Shown: positions 26,390 to 34,186 of the stretch, piece by piece
Layout: each line of letters begins with the position of its first letter
How positions within the stretch are numbered: position 1 is the stretch's first letter
Assembly: GCA_965249035.1 (NCBI GenBank)
Contig: CBDFKV010000007.1
Location: 1,302,001 to 1,366,000, forward strand
Direction of reading: 5' to 3'
DNA: 64,000 bases
From: CBDFKV01 sp965249035
GTDB taxonomy: Bacteria > Pseudomonadota > Gammaproteobacteria > Arenicellales > Poriferihabitantaceae
The notes under the pieces: generated by a model
The model's input: only the letters and a program-made list of their open reading frames with translations
Told to the model about the DNA's origin: nothing
Database searches by the model: none
Translations under genes and position numbers: made by a program

Positions 26390-27402
26390 ATAGATGGTAT
26401 AATCAAGCCATAACAACCACTTACAGAATGCTATGAAACGTGACGAATATCAAGCACTTGTTGCCAGTCTTGAAGGCTTAACGCCGGAGCAGTTCGAATT
26501 GCTATCAGGCAGGGTGTCGGCCATGAGTGACGAGCACGGTAGTTTACGACTGACGGAAGAGCGTCTTGACGGGGCAGTGATTTGTCCACATTGCCAAGCG
26601 GACGACATTTTTCGTCATGGAAGAACTAACGGTCAGCAGCGCTATCGTTGTAAAGCTTGCTTGAAAACGTTTACAGCTTTAACCGGCACAGGCTTTTGTC
26701 GCTTGAACGATAAAGATAAGTTGCTGGCCTACGCCGAATGCATGGTCGAGGGCTTGAGTATTCGCAAAGCTGCTGAACGGGTGGGCTTAGCAGTGGATCG
26801 CAGTTTTCGATGGCGGCATCGTTTCCTGGATGCCTTGCGTGAGCATAAGGCCGAGAATTTGACTGGCATTGTTGAGGCGGATGAAACGATATTCCGGCGT
26901 TCTTATAAGGGTCAGCGCCGCTTACCCCGTCAGGCCAGGAAGCGTGGCGGTTCATCGGGTGTAGATGGCAAAGAGCGTGTGCCGGTGATGATCGTTATGC
27001 AGCGCGGCAGCCGAATGGTCAGTGACGCTGTTCTGGATGACTGCACAGCCAAAACATTTACAAAGGTACTCAAGCCTGCGCTAGCGAAGGATGCCGTCTT
27101 ATCGACCGATGGACATCCCAGTTATGGTGTGGCGGCGAAATCCCTCAACCTTGAGGCTGGCTATTTTGTTGCGGGATATCATGGCCATGGTGGTAAAGGA
27201 ACTTGGCATGTTCAAAACGTTAATGCTTATGACAGCCGCCTGAAACGTTGGATGGGGCGGTTTAATGGGGTGGCAACTCGCTGGCTACCCAATTATCTCG
27301 GTTGGCGAAGGATGCTTGATAAACATCTTGATGAAATGACTGGGCAACTGTTCTTGCATCAAGCACTCAGAGCAGCGCCTCAACATGTAATCCAAACATA
27401 GC
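26365..27402 (+). mobile_element. IS1595-family insertion sequence (1038 bp)
   Basis: Imperfect terminal inverted repeats are seen. Starting 2 bp inside the left end and at the right end itself, GCTCTGTTCGGA on the left matches GCTATGTTTGGA read from the right, and both continue to a shared ATGTTGA. About 18 of 23 positions agree. An exact 8-bp duplication flanks the element. Removing the element and one duplication rejoins the DGQHR frame, which proves the insertion point. Confidence 0.88.
26433..27401 (+). CDS. IS1595-family transposase (ISXO2-like)
   Basis: This 322-residue transposase has an N-terminal zinc ribbon (CPHCQADDIFRHG and YRCKACLKTF, about residues 51-79), a helix-turn-helix (SIRKAAERVGLAVDRSFRWRHRF), and the ISXO2-like DDE domain. 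The domain starts with EADETIF and has STDGHPSY for the second Asp; WHVQNVNAYDSRLKRWMGRF covers the third part. The stop overlaps the right end of the element. The frame is intact. Confidence 0.93.
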   Translation: MKRDEYQALVASLEGLTPEQFELLSGRVSAMSDEHGSLRLTEERLDGAVICPHCQADDIFRHGRTNGQQRYRCKACLKTFTALTGTGFCRLNDKDKLLAYAECMVEGLSIRKAAERVGLAVDRSFRWRHRFLDALREHKAENLTGIVEADETIFRRSYKGQRRLPRQARKRGGSSGVDGKERVPVMIVMQRGSRMVSDAVLDDCTAKTFTKVLKPALAKDAVLSTDGHPSYGVAAKSLNLEAGYFVAGYHGHGGKGTWHVQNVNAYDSRLKRWMGRFNGVATRWLPNYLGWRRMLDKHLDEMTGQLFLHQALRAAPQHVIQT

Positions 27403-27410
27403 GGAAGTGG

Positions 27411-27507
27411 CGGATATACGTTGCTAACAAAAGATGTGATTGAATTTATTGCGGAAGAATCTAACGATCTTGTTTCTAACGCTGCCACTAATATCCTATC
27501 TAAATAG
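27411..27507 (+). pseudogene. Detached 3' end of the DGQHR gene
   Basis: Reading through the right target duplication in the original frame gives Gly-Gly-Tyr-Thr-Leu-Leu-Thr-Lys and on to TNILSK, then TAG at 27505-27507. This is the C-terminal tail of the protein encoded from 24983. It has no start of its own. It ends 24 bp before the next gene, so the original spacing was operon-like. Confidence 0.82.
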
Positions 27508-27531
27508 CTAGACCAAAGGCCGAACACTTCA

Positions 27532-28863
27532 ATGCAAAATATTGGCCTCGCCAGCCCGGACAAAATTATCCATACACTTGCCAGTTTTTCTGGCAAACCT
27601 GCTAGTCAATGGTTACCAACAACACACCCATGTAAGACAGGTCAGATTCTTACTAGTACTAGTGGAAAAAAGCCAATCCAAACGTTGAACAAGACACGCC
27701 GGACATACACAGATAATGAGCTGATTGATACCGTTACAGTTAATGGTCCAAATCACTGCATTGATGGCTGGAGCTTCCTATCACGGGCATTTTCAGCTCT
27801 GATCGAGCAAGACTTACATGCCTGTCGACACCTCGCCTACTACGCCCAACTACGCGCTTCCCTAGGCATTTTGTCATGCGCTGGAATTGGCATTTTTAAT
27901 GGCCTAAATGTGGTAATTGATAAAAATGGCGGCGTACATAAATTAGAGAATAACGATGAACATCACCGGGGCAGCGGGACTCATAACGCCGTTTGGGAAG
28001 CAATCGAAGCGTGGGCTAATATTGAGGAAAATGCAAAATATTTTCTAGATTCTGCACCTTTAAATGGAATCACTTTTTCAGAATGCATAGATTCAATTTG
28101 GCCGAGTCAACAGTCTAGTTCTATTGTTGCTCCAATCATTAATAATTGGGGGCTAGACTTAAGATTCGGCGCAAAAGATCACAAGCGTAGGAATATCTCT
28201 AGCTATGCGCCCCATGAATTTAACCAAATCTCTACAAATTTTATCGAAGATATGGCATTTGTTCGAGAAATTTGGGAGCTAATGCAACCGTCAAGTACAA
28301 ATGGATATACTGATATCGATGTGTTTTTACTTCGGAATATATTGCATACAGTGCATCAAACTCACCATGCGGGGCCTAATAGAAATAGGCCGATAAATGA
28401 AGGGGCGTTGAAATCCAGGTATGATCAATTAGACCCATCAATTCAATCTTACATCAGCAAAACATTCATATTGTCGACTTCAGATATACCGGATCTGATC
28501 TCTTTTGCAACAAAAGAAAATGATGATCCAAAAACAATGATTGCAAGAGCAGTTCTTCTGTTACGTATTTCAACAGGCTTTGTCCAGCGAGCATTTTCGG
28601 AGGCGGGGTTCTCGACTGATGGTACTTCTGCCCATCCTTGGTTAGAGCCTATCGGAATCGCGAAGGGTTTCTGGTCTTCGAATTCGGGCATTTGCGAGCC
28701 AATGGCGAGCCTTTGGGACGAAGTACAATACTCTCTTGAAGACCTAGATACCTCTCTCTCCGGCTCTCCAGCCGATACACAAGCTTGGTACGCAACCGGT
28801 AAAACTGGTTGGCCACAAATAATCCAAACCGAGCGCGTTGCCATGTGGGGACTTTGCCCTTGA
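27532..28863 (+). CDS. Unrecognised protein of the DGQHR/methyltransferase cassette
   Basis: This is a 443-residue protein I do not recognise. It has no signal peptide or membrane helix. Features are a helical-looking core with YYAQLRASLGILSCAGIGIFNG near residue 103; a charged GGVHKLENNDEHHRGSGTHNAVWEAIEAW stretch near residue 140; and a C-terminal part rich in Trp, Ser and Glu. It lacks obvious nuclease, NTPase or helicase motifs. Its start lies 24 bp after the original DGQHR stop and its end overlaps the methyltransferase frame, so it was encoded in the same transcript. It could be the effector or the specificity part of a DNA-modification or defence system; that is inference from position only. 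Confidence 0.6.
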   Translation: MQNIGLASPDKIIHTLASFSGKPASQWLPTTHPCKTGQILTSTSGKKPIQTLNKTRRTYTDNELIDTVTVNGPNHCIDGWSFLSRAFSALIEQDLHACRHLAYYAQLRASLGILSCAGIGIFNGLNVVIDKNGGVHKLENNDEHHRGSGTHNAVWEAIEAWANIEENAKYFLDSAPLNGITFSECIDSIWPSQQSSSIVAPIINNWGLDLRFGAKDHKRRNISSYAPHEFNQISTNFIEDMAFVREIWELMQPSSTNGYTDIDVFLLRNILHTVHQTHHAGPNRNRPINEGALKSRYDQLDPSIQSYISKTFILSTSDIPDLISFATKENDDPKTMIARAVLLLRISTGFVQRAFSEAGFSTDGTSAHPWLEPIGIAKGFWSSNSGICEPMASLWDEVQYSLEDLDTSLSGSPADTQAWYATGKTGWPQIIQTERVAMWGLCP

Positions 28864-30011
28864 AATTCATGGGTTCTAAAAGAGCTATGCTTAAGAATGG
28901 ACTCGGTGAAGCACTAGCAAATACAGTATCAGACTATGAGCGCTTTGTAGATTTATTTTCTGGATCAACGGCTGTCGCATGCCATGTCGCAGAAAACTTT
29001 CATGTTCCCGTCATTGCAAGCGACCTACAGTCATTCAGTACCGCATTGTCGGATGCCATATTAAGCCGTACTAAACCGTTGGAAGAAAACTGGATCCCGA
29101 AATGGCTAAAAGCAACTCAAGATAAAATTAATACTCACCCCATATTTATAGAATCTGCGCAGATACAGAATTCACTTGGCGATACCTCAATCTGTAAGCT
29201 TGCAAAAAAGGGGCGTCACCTTTTCGCTAATATCCCACTGTCTTTTTCCAAATCGTACGGAGGATATTATTTTAGTCCTCTACAAGCAATCCAACTCGAA
29301 ACCCTAAGGAAAAACTTACCCGAAGACGCCTATCAATCAAAAGTGGCATTAGCTGCACTGATACAGACAGCTAGCATGTGTTCTGCCTCGCCAGGGCACA
29401 CAGCCCAACCTTTCAACCCAACAACCAATGCAGGTAAATATGTTACCGAAGCATGGTCAAAAGATATAATGAAGTTGGTGGCGATACGTTGCAAGATTCT
29501 ATCTAGTCGACATGCGCTAGTAAAAGGGATAGCCTTGAATTGTGACGCAAATACTATCACCAATAAAATTGGTCAATCAGATTTAGTATTTTTGGACCCC
29601 CCCTATTCGGGAGTCCATTATAGCCGTTTCTATCATGTACTCGAATCTCTTTGCAGGAATGCGGAGGTTGATGTCTTTGGTAGCGGCCGCTACCCTTGCC
29701 AAAGTGAACGACCTCGCTCAGATTACAGCATGAGAAGTACTTCTGAGGCAGCATTAGAGGATCTGTTAAGTCGGTTATCAAAGGTGGGATGTGGCGCGAT
29801 TGTGACCTTCCCTGTAGGTAATGCATCAAATGGCCTGAGTGGAAATGTAGTACAGAAAATGGCGGAACGGTACTTCACCGTTGAAGAAGCTGTAGTAAAA
29901 GGTCGCTTCTCTACTCTCGGAGGAAATTTGAAAAACAGGAGCGCCCGAGTTGTATCAAGAGAGCTTTTACTTACGCTAACACCTCTCAAGCAGAGCCTTA
30001 TTGCTCAATGA
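28845..30011 (+). CDS. D12-class DNA adenine-type methyltransferase
   Basis: This is an adenine-specific-type DNA methyltransferase of about 388 residues (D12/Dam-like class). The N-terminal LPLKFMGSKRAML is the conserved opening, so the ATG at 28869 inside it seems too late. A GTG at 28845 is proposed; the frame is open to a TTG at 28809. SAM-binding motif I is in FVDLFSGSTAVACHV near residue 40, and the catalytic motif IV DPPYSGVHYSRFYHVLE lies near residue 250. The middle region, which sets the target site, is large. It overlaps the preceding gene by 19 bp. Whether it is part of an active system after the IS1595 hit is unknown. Confidence 0.82.
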   Translation: MGTLPLKFMGSKRAMLKNGLGEALANTVSDYERFVDLFSGSTAVACHVAENFHVPVIASDLQSFSTALSDAILSRTKPLEENWIPKWLKATQDKINTHPIFIESAQIQNSLGDTSICKLAKKGRHLFANIPLSFSKSYGGYYFSPLQAIQLETLRKNLPEDAYQSKVALAALIQTASMCSASPGHTAQPFNPTTNAGKYVTEAWSKDIMKLVAIRCKILSSRHALVKGIALNCDANTITNKIGQSDLVFLDPPYSGVHYSRFYHVLESLCRNAEVDVFGSGRYPCQSERPRSDYSMRSTSEAALEDLLSRLSKVGCGAIVTFPVGNASNGLSGNVVQKMAERYFTVEEAVVKGRFSTLGGNLKNRSARVVSRELLLTLTPLKQSLIAQ

Positions 30012-30316
30012 AGAAACCTTTTTGCTACACGCCATCATCTGTATTGTGAATTGCCACCAAAACCCTAGACACTTTCTAGCCGTTTTTGGTACCGGCCTTC
30101 AAATTCTACCACTCCATTATTTCCTATAAAATGGGTGGTTCTAGGTAAATCAAATGTTCTTAGGCTTGCATGTGGTGATGGCAGAAGTCGACAGCATCAA
30201 GGTCTCTGCCTACTTGGTTTTATTATCTAGACTACCGCATCCGCTGATAACGGAGTACAGTCACTTCCACTACAATAATCAGTACCGTATTTTTTTGTAT
30301 TCTCCTAGGAGCACAA
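30012..30316. other. 305-bp intergenic region, nothing firm
   Basis: This separates the methyltransferase from the phosphagen kinase. I see no convincing gene. The short open frame at 30154 lacks a ribosome site and family resemblance. An AGGAG box at its right end belongs to the next gene. Confidence 0.4.
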
Positions 30317-31342
30317 ATGAACCAAGCCACTGCACCGGTTTTTAGCGACGATTCCACATCCTTACTAAAAAAACATCTGACCCCTGCCGTTTGGGAGGCT
30401 ATACATCGTTTAAGGACAAGGTCTGGTTACAGCTTTGATCAGCTCATTTGCTCAGGCGTTGAGCAACAGGATAGCTCCATCGGTGCTTATGCGGGCGACG
30501 AAGAAAGCTACTCGCTATTTGCGTCTTTATTCAATCCGATAATTGAGGAGTACCATGGCTCAGCAGGCCCTCACCCGGACAGCGACTTCTCTGCTGAATC
30601 ACTTCCGGACTTAAGCGAAGCCGCACGTAGCCAGATCATTTCTACACGCATCCGGGTCGGCAGAAACCTGCGAGGCTTTCCCCTCGGCCCTGGTATTTCC
30701 AGAGAACAGCGTCTTGCCGTGGAAGATAAAATAAAACAAGCACTGCAAAAACTGCCAACGAATCTGCAAGGGCAATATCTCCCGCTAACAGGTATGGATG
30801 AAGAGCTGCGTAAGGATTTGCTTGCTCGCCATTTGTTGTACAAAAGTGAAGACAGGTTTCTCGAATCAGCAAATCTTATGCGAGACTGGCCGGAAGGTCG
30901 TGGGCTGTATCTATCGAATGATGAAGCGTTTAGTGTTTGGGTCAACGAAGAAGACCAGATTCGCATCATCGCACTGAAAAAAGGGGGCGATGTCGCCGAG
31001 GTTTTTAAACTGCTCACATCGGGTATTCAGTCGCTGAGTGACAACCTCGATTTTCTTTTCAATCATAATCTGGGGTTTCTTGCTAGTTGCCCAACTAACC
31101 TTGGCACAGCCATGCGAGCCAGCGTGCATATGAAGCTAAGTAATTTGGCTCAAGATGAAAATGCGCTAAAGGCACTGGCAAATGGGTTAGGCCTGCAGGT
31201 ACGAGGAATTCATGGGGAGCACTCTAAAAGCGCTGGCGGTGTTTTTGATATTAGCAACCGTATGCGTTTGGGCGTCACTGAAACTGCGGCGGTTAGTCAT
31301 TTAATCAATGGCATTAATCGACTCGCTGAAAAAGACTCGTAA
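30317..31342 (+). CDS. Phosphagen (arginine) kinase
   Basis: This 341-residue ATP:guanidino phosphotransferase is of a size close to animal arginine kinases (about 355). The N-terminal domain has the substrate region SGVEQQDSSIGAYAGDEESYSLF (about residues 46-68). The catalytic domain has STRIRVGRNL (109-118), NEEDQIRI (210-217), the reactive-Cys motif CPTNLGT with Cys258, and the flexible loop RGIHGEH (297-302). All motifs expected for activity are present. The family buffers ATP through phosphoarginine and is common in animals but rare in bacteria. An AGGAG box precedes the ATG. Neighbours are unrelated accessory genes, so acquisition by transfer is likely. Confidence 0.95.
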   Translation: MNQATAPVFSDDSTSLLKKHLTPAVWEAIHRLRTRSGYSFDQLICSGVEQQDSSIGAYAGDEESYSLFASLFNPIIEEYHGSAGPHPDSDFSAESLPDLSEAARSQIISTRIRVGRNLRGFPLGPGISREQRLAVEDKIKQALQKLPTNLQGQYLPLTGMDEELRKDLLARHLLYKSEDRFLESANLMRDWPEGRGLYLSNDEAFSVWVNEEDQIRIIALKKGGDVAEVFKLLTSGIQSLSDNLDFLFNHNLGFLASCPTNLGTAMRASVHMKLSNLAQDENALKALANGLGLQVRGIHGEHSKSAGGVFDISNRMRLGVTETAAVSHLINGINRLAEKDS

Positions 31343-31377
31343 ATCAAAGTTGGACACCAAGGGGTCAGAGGCTTTGA

Positions 31378-31565
31378 CATATTAACCCGGCATATTAATG
31401 GCGTGCATATTACAAAGGAGCATCTACAGCAAAACACCCTATCAGTCATTACGAGGAGCGCAGCGACGCGGTAATCCATATTGCACGGCAAACCGATAGA
31501 TCGCCGCGCTATGCTCGCGACGACTGTAGCTTGTTCGGTCGGTATTTTGCTGCCGGATTAATATG
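31378..31565. repeat. Palindromic dispersed repeat, copy A (MITE-like)
   Basis: This is a 188-bp element with imperfect 15-bp ends: CATATTAACCCGGCA on the left and CATATTAATCCGGCA in reverse on the right. The core (GAGGAGCGCAGCGACGCGG ... CGCCGCGCTATGCTCGCGAC) is strongly self-complementary. Other copies are at 32425-34042 (split by an IS) and 37343-37462 (reverse orientation). No coding capacity is seen. Confidence 0.8.
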
Positions 31566-31667
31566 CTATTTGGGCCAGAGACCTTGATTCAACTGACCTT
31601 AGTGCTCCAACGCACACCGCATATCTTCTTTTGATCCGAACACATTCTATTTCCCTCTATAGGTCGC

Positions 31668-32189
31668 TCAGAAAGGTTTACGCTTAACGGGGATACTCAG
31701 TTTTTCTGCAATGTATGCGTAAGCATCCGACCAGGAGCCGGGTTCCATGGCATTCACGTCAATACGATGTAGCTGGCCACGCTGTTTGGCCTTATCAAGG
31801 TGAGGTGAAAGCTCCATATCCTTGGACTTCAGGGTAAATACGATAGTTTTGGAAATAGCGCCCGCAATCTGTTCAGCGACCTCCTGCGGACCAACGATGA
31901 GCGCACCAAGTTCAGATTTATCCAGAACCGATTCTATTTCCGGTTTTAAAATCCCCATGAAGCTCCGACCGTATTTAATATGCGCCAGCACTTCATGCTC
32001 GTGATTATGTAGATGAAATTTTCCTTCCGACAAAAGGGTATATTCCGCGTCGTAAATACGGCGCCCGGTGGTAAACCAGGTCGGACGCGCAAACCCATCC
32101 TTTAATAGAAGCCAGCGGGGAGCGCTGTGGCTTCCCGACCAGACGTTTCCGGTAATACAGACAACCTTTTTGTTTGCAGGAATAATCAT
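31668..32189 (-). CDS. Degenerate guanylate-kinase-like protein
   Basis: This 173-residue protein resembles guanylate kinases in layout. It has an N-terminal beta strand and glycine loop (VVCITGNVWSGSHSAP), a TTGRRIYDAEYTLLSEGKF segment matching the TTR-x-PR ... F GMP-binding block, then GRSFMGILKPEIESVL and a LIVGPQEVAEQIA strand. The Walker A Lys is missing: the loop reads GSHS where GKS/T is expected. Phosphotransfer is therefore doubtful, and it may be a binding or structural protein. It is flanked by repeat copies A and B on either side. The GMK resemblance is moderate and should be treated as a fold-level call. Confidence 0.55.
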   Translation of the reverse strand: MIIPANKKVVCITGNVWSGSHSAPRWLLLKDGFARPTWFTTGRRIYDAEYTLLSEGKFHLHNHEHEVLAHIKYGRSFMGILKPEIESVLDKSELGALIVGPQEVAEQIAGAISKTIVFTLKSKDMELSPHLDKAKQRGQLHRIDVNAMEPGSWSDAYAYIAEKLSIPVKRKPF

Positions 32190-32567
32190 TGCGCTCTACC
32201 GTTTTGACGATCAATATCACTGGATATTAACCTAGAAATCAGGTTTTCAGCATTTTTGTTTGCGCATGAAACCAAGGGGTCAGAGACTTGGATATAGGCC
32301 AATACGATACCTAGAACCTAGGTCTGCACGAAATACAGCACTAAAATTAAGGGTGATAATAACCCCCCGAATGGTTGTTGCCAACGAGCCATAATAGGTA
32401 ATTCATATAGGCAACGATCGGCAAGATATTAACCCGGTATATTAATTGCGTACATTTTGCAACCGAAATGTTGGGAGCAAAATGCCCCCAATCTGTCGTT
32501 GCGAGGAGCGTAGCAACGTGGCAATCCATATTGCGCTTTAAAGCGATAGATCGCCGCGCTACGCTCG
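32190..32567. repeat. Intergenic segment with left half of repeat copy B
   Basis: From 32425 the sequence follows repeat copy A: GATATTAACCCGG, then GAGGAGCGTAGCAACGTGG, then CGCCGCGCTACGCTCG up to 32567, where the IS1111-type element begins. Upstream at about 32272 lies CAAGGGGTCAGAGACTTGG, also present near copy A. No gene is seen. Confidence 0.75.
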
Positions 32568-32657
32568 ATGTAATGGTCTCCTCCCTCTTTTTAGTCGGCA
32601 TCAAAAGTGCCATGATGGAGAGATTGAACCTAACACTCATCAGAGAGGAAGAAGACC

Positions 32658-33704
32658 ATGAACAAGATTACAACAATCGGCCTGGATACTGCAAAGTCTG
32701 TTTTTCATCTGGTAGGCTGTGATCAGCGGGGTAAGATCGTTAACCGGAAAATGTTACGACGAGCCCAGCTGCTTAATTTTTTCGCCAATATCCCAGCTTG
32801 TCTGGTCGGTATGGAAGCCTGTTCTGGCTCCCACCATTGGGCACGAGAACTCGACAAACTCGGGCATACAGTCAAGCTTATCCCCGCGCAGCATGTCAAA
32901 GCGTACCTTCGCGGCAACAAAAATGATTACAACGATGCGTTGGCTATTGCCGAAGCAGTGGCTCGCCCAGAAATGCGTTGTGTTCGCATCAAGACGATTG
33001 AGCAGCAAGACCAAGCCCTGATTGTGTACAAGCGCCAGCAAGTCATTGATGCACGAACTCAACACTGCAATCGCATTCGTGCAATGTTGACAGAACGAGG
33101 CTTGGTTATCCGAAAAGGTATCAATAATCTGAAACGAGCCTTACCTGAGTTGTTGGAGAATACTGGCCAGCTATTCAGCCAAGGGTTTATGCTGGTCTTG
33201 CATCAGGACTATGCCTATCTGCAGCACCTGGACAAATGCCTCGCTGCGTATGATCAACAAATCAAACGCATTAATCGTGACTCCCCGGCCTGCAAGCAAC
33301 TGAATAACATTCCCGGATATGGGCCCATTGTTGCCAGTGCTTTCTTAAGCCACATTGGCGATGGGCAGCAGTTTAGCAAAGGTCGGGATGCCTCAGCTTC
33401 ATTAGGTGTCGTGCCTGCCCAGCATAGCAGTGGCGGTAGAGAGGTCTTGCTGGGCATCAGTAAGCGCGGCAATAGCAGACTACGCAGTCTCGTCATACAT
33501 GGGGCTCGATCGGTCGTCAGTAATATCGGCGATAAGCAAGACCCATTAAACCTCTGGTTACGGCAATTGGTTCTGCGCGTTGGCATTCATAAAGCCATCG
33601 TCGCCTATGCAAACAAGATGGTCCGTATCGGCTGGGCGGTGATTCGCTATGGCACCGACTATGACCCACACTTTGCAGCCAGATTTCATCTGCAGACTAA
33701 TTAA
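32658..33704 (+). CDS. IS110-family (IS1111-type) DEDD recombinase
   Basis: This 348-residue transposase has an N-terminal RuvC-like DEDD domain (ITTIGLDTAKSVFHLVG, GMEACSGSHHWAREL, NKNDYNDALAIAEAV). A coiled-coil middle follows, then the C-terminal Tnp_20 domain with the GYGPIVASAF segment and the Ser-containing SSGGREVLLGISKRGNSRLR. Such proteins work with a structured guide RNA (bridge/seek RNA) encoded in the element. A GAGAGGA ribosome site precedes the ATG. The frame is intact. Confidence 0.93.
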   Translation: MNKITTIGLDTAKSVFHLVGCDQRGKIVNRKMLRRAQLLNFFANIPACLVGMEACSGSHHWARELDKLGHTVKLIPAQHVKAYLRGNKNDYNDALAIAEAVARPEMRCVRIKTIEQQDQALIVYKRQQVIDARTQHCNRIRAMLTERGLVIRKGINNLKRALPELLENTGQLFSQGFMLVLHQDYAYLQHLDKCLAAYDQQIKRINRDSPACKQLNNIPGYGPIVASAFLSHIGDGQQFSKGRDASASLGVVPAQHSSGGREVLLGISKRGNSRLRSLVIHGARSVVSNIGDKQDPLNLWLRQLVLRVGIHKAIVAYANKMVRIGWAVIRYGTDYDPHFAARFHLQTN

Positions 33705-33992
33705 ACCCTGTTCAATACGATCCACACCAAAGCACAAGCCATATTTTAGCAAACTGTTTCTTGCCAGAAATTGCGAAGTTGAATGAGAAAGATGACACAT
33801 AAGGTCAAACCTACATACCGGAAACCCGATCATCGCGATGAACCTCGAGTTCGGACGCTCGTAAGGGACGGTATGGGCAGATTACATCAAGGTCAGAGCA
33901 ACAAACTGCTCATTCTAAGACCGGATATACGCATGCAATCTATCCCTGTCATTAGCTCTTTTCTACCTTGCAATTCGGGAGGAGACCATATA
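33705..33992 (+). ncRNA. Candidate seek/bridge RNA region of the IS1111-type element
   Basis: This is the 3' non-coding part of the element, 288 bp; the 5' side has only 90 bp. It holds short matches to the target flanks: TCGCGATGA (33833-33841), inside the palindrome TCATCGCGATGA, and ACGCTCG (33855-33861). The reconstructed target reads ACGCTCG|CGATGA. It also holds ATATACGC (33925-33932), identical to the right element junction, and ATTACAT (33881-33887), complementary to the left end ATGTAAT. This is what a guide RNA with target- and donor-binding loops should show. It is an inference from short matches. Confidence 0.45.
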
Positions 33993-34042
33993 CGCGATGA
34001 CCGGTGCTTATTTGGTCGATATTTTGCTGTCGAATTAATACC
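33993..34042. repeat. Right half of palindromic repeat copy B
   Basis: CGCGATGACCGGTGCTTATTTGGTCG, then TATTTTGCTG and ATTAATA, continues repeat copy B after the IS1111-type element. It aligns with copy A (31515-31562) and copy C. Confidence 0.75.
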
Positions 34043-34186
34043 TTTCAACGCACCAAGGGGTGGCGCTCCGTTCAAAGAAGATCGGCAGTAGGCATTGGAA
34101 CAGTTTGAGCGTCAATTAGTCGGCCCTGCCTAACCAATATTAGTTCGTATATACAGGCAGTTACGAGCGTATAGTATGGCAATAAT

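Larger units (their letters stand above)
32568..33992 (+). mobile_element. IS1111-group (IS110 family) insertion sequence inside repeat copy B
   Basis: The element is about 1.43 kb and interrupts repeat copy B. Subterminal perfect inverted repeats are 5 bp in from the left edge (ATGGTCTCCTCCC, 32573-32585) and 3 bp in from the right edge (GGGAGGAGACCAT, 33977-33989); such subterminal repeats mark the IS1111 group. Joining 32567 to 33993 recreates the uninterrupted sequence GCTACGCTCGCGATGACC, which is matched by GTTCGCGATGACC in the intact copy at 37343-37462. No target duplication is evident, as expected for IS110-type recombination. Confidence 0.85.

Noticed and set aside
30154..30345. 63-codon open frame upstream of the arginine kinase
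   Set aside because: No ribosome site and no recognisable family; it overlaps the kinase start.
33783..34091. 102-codon open frame after the IS110-type transposase
   Set aside because: It covers the element's non-coding 3' end, its terminal repeat and the right half of the dispersed repeat, and has no ribosome site or family likeness.
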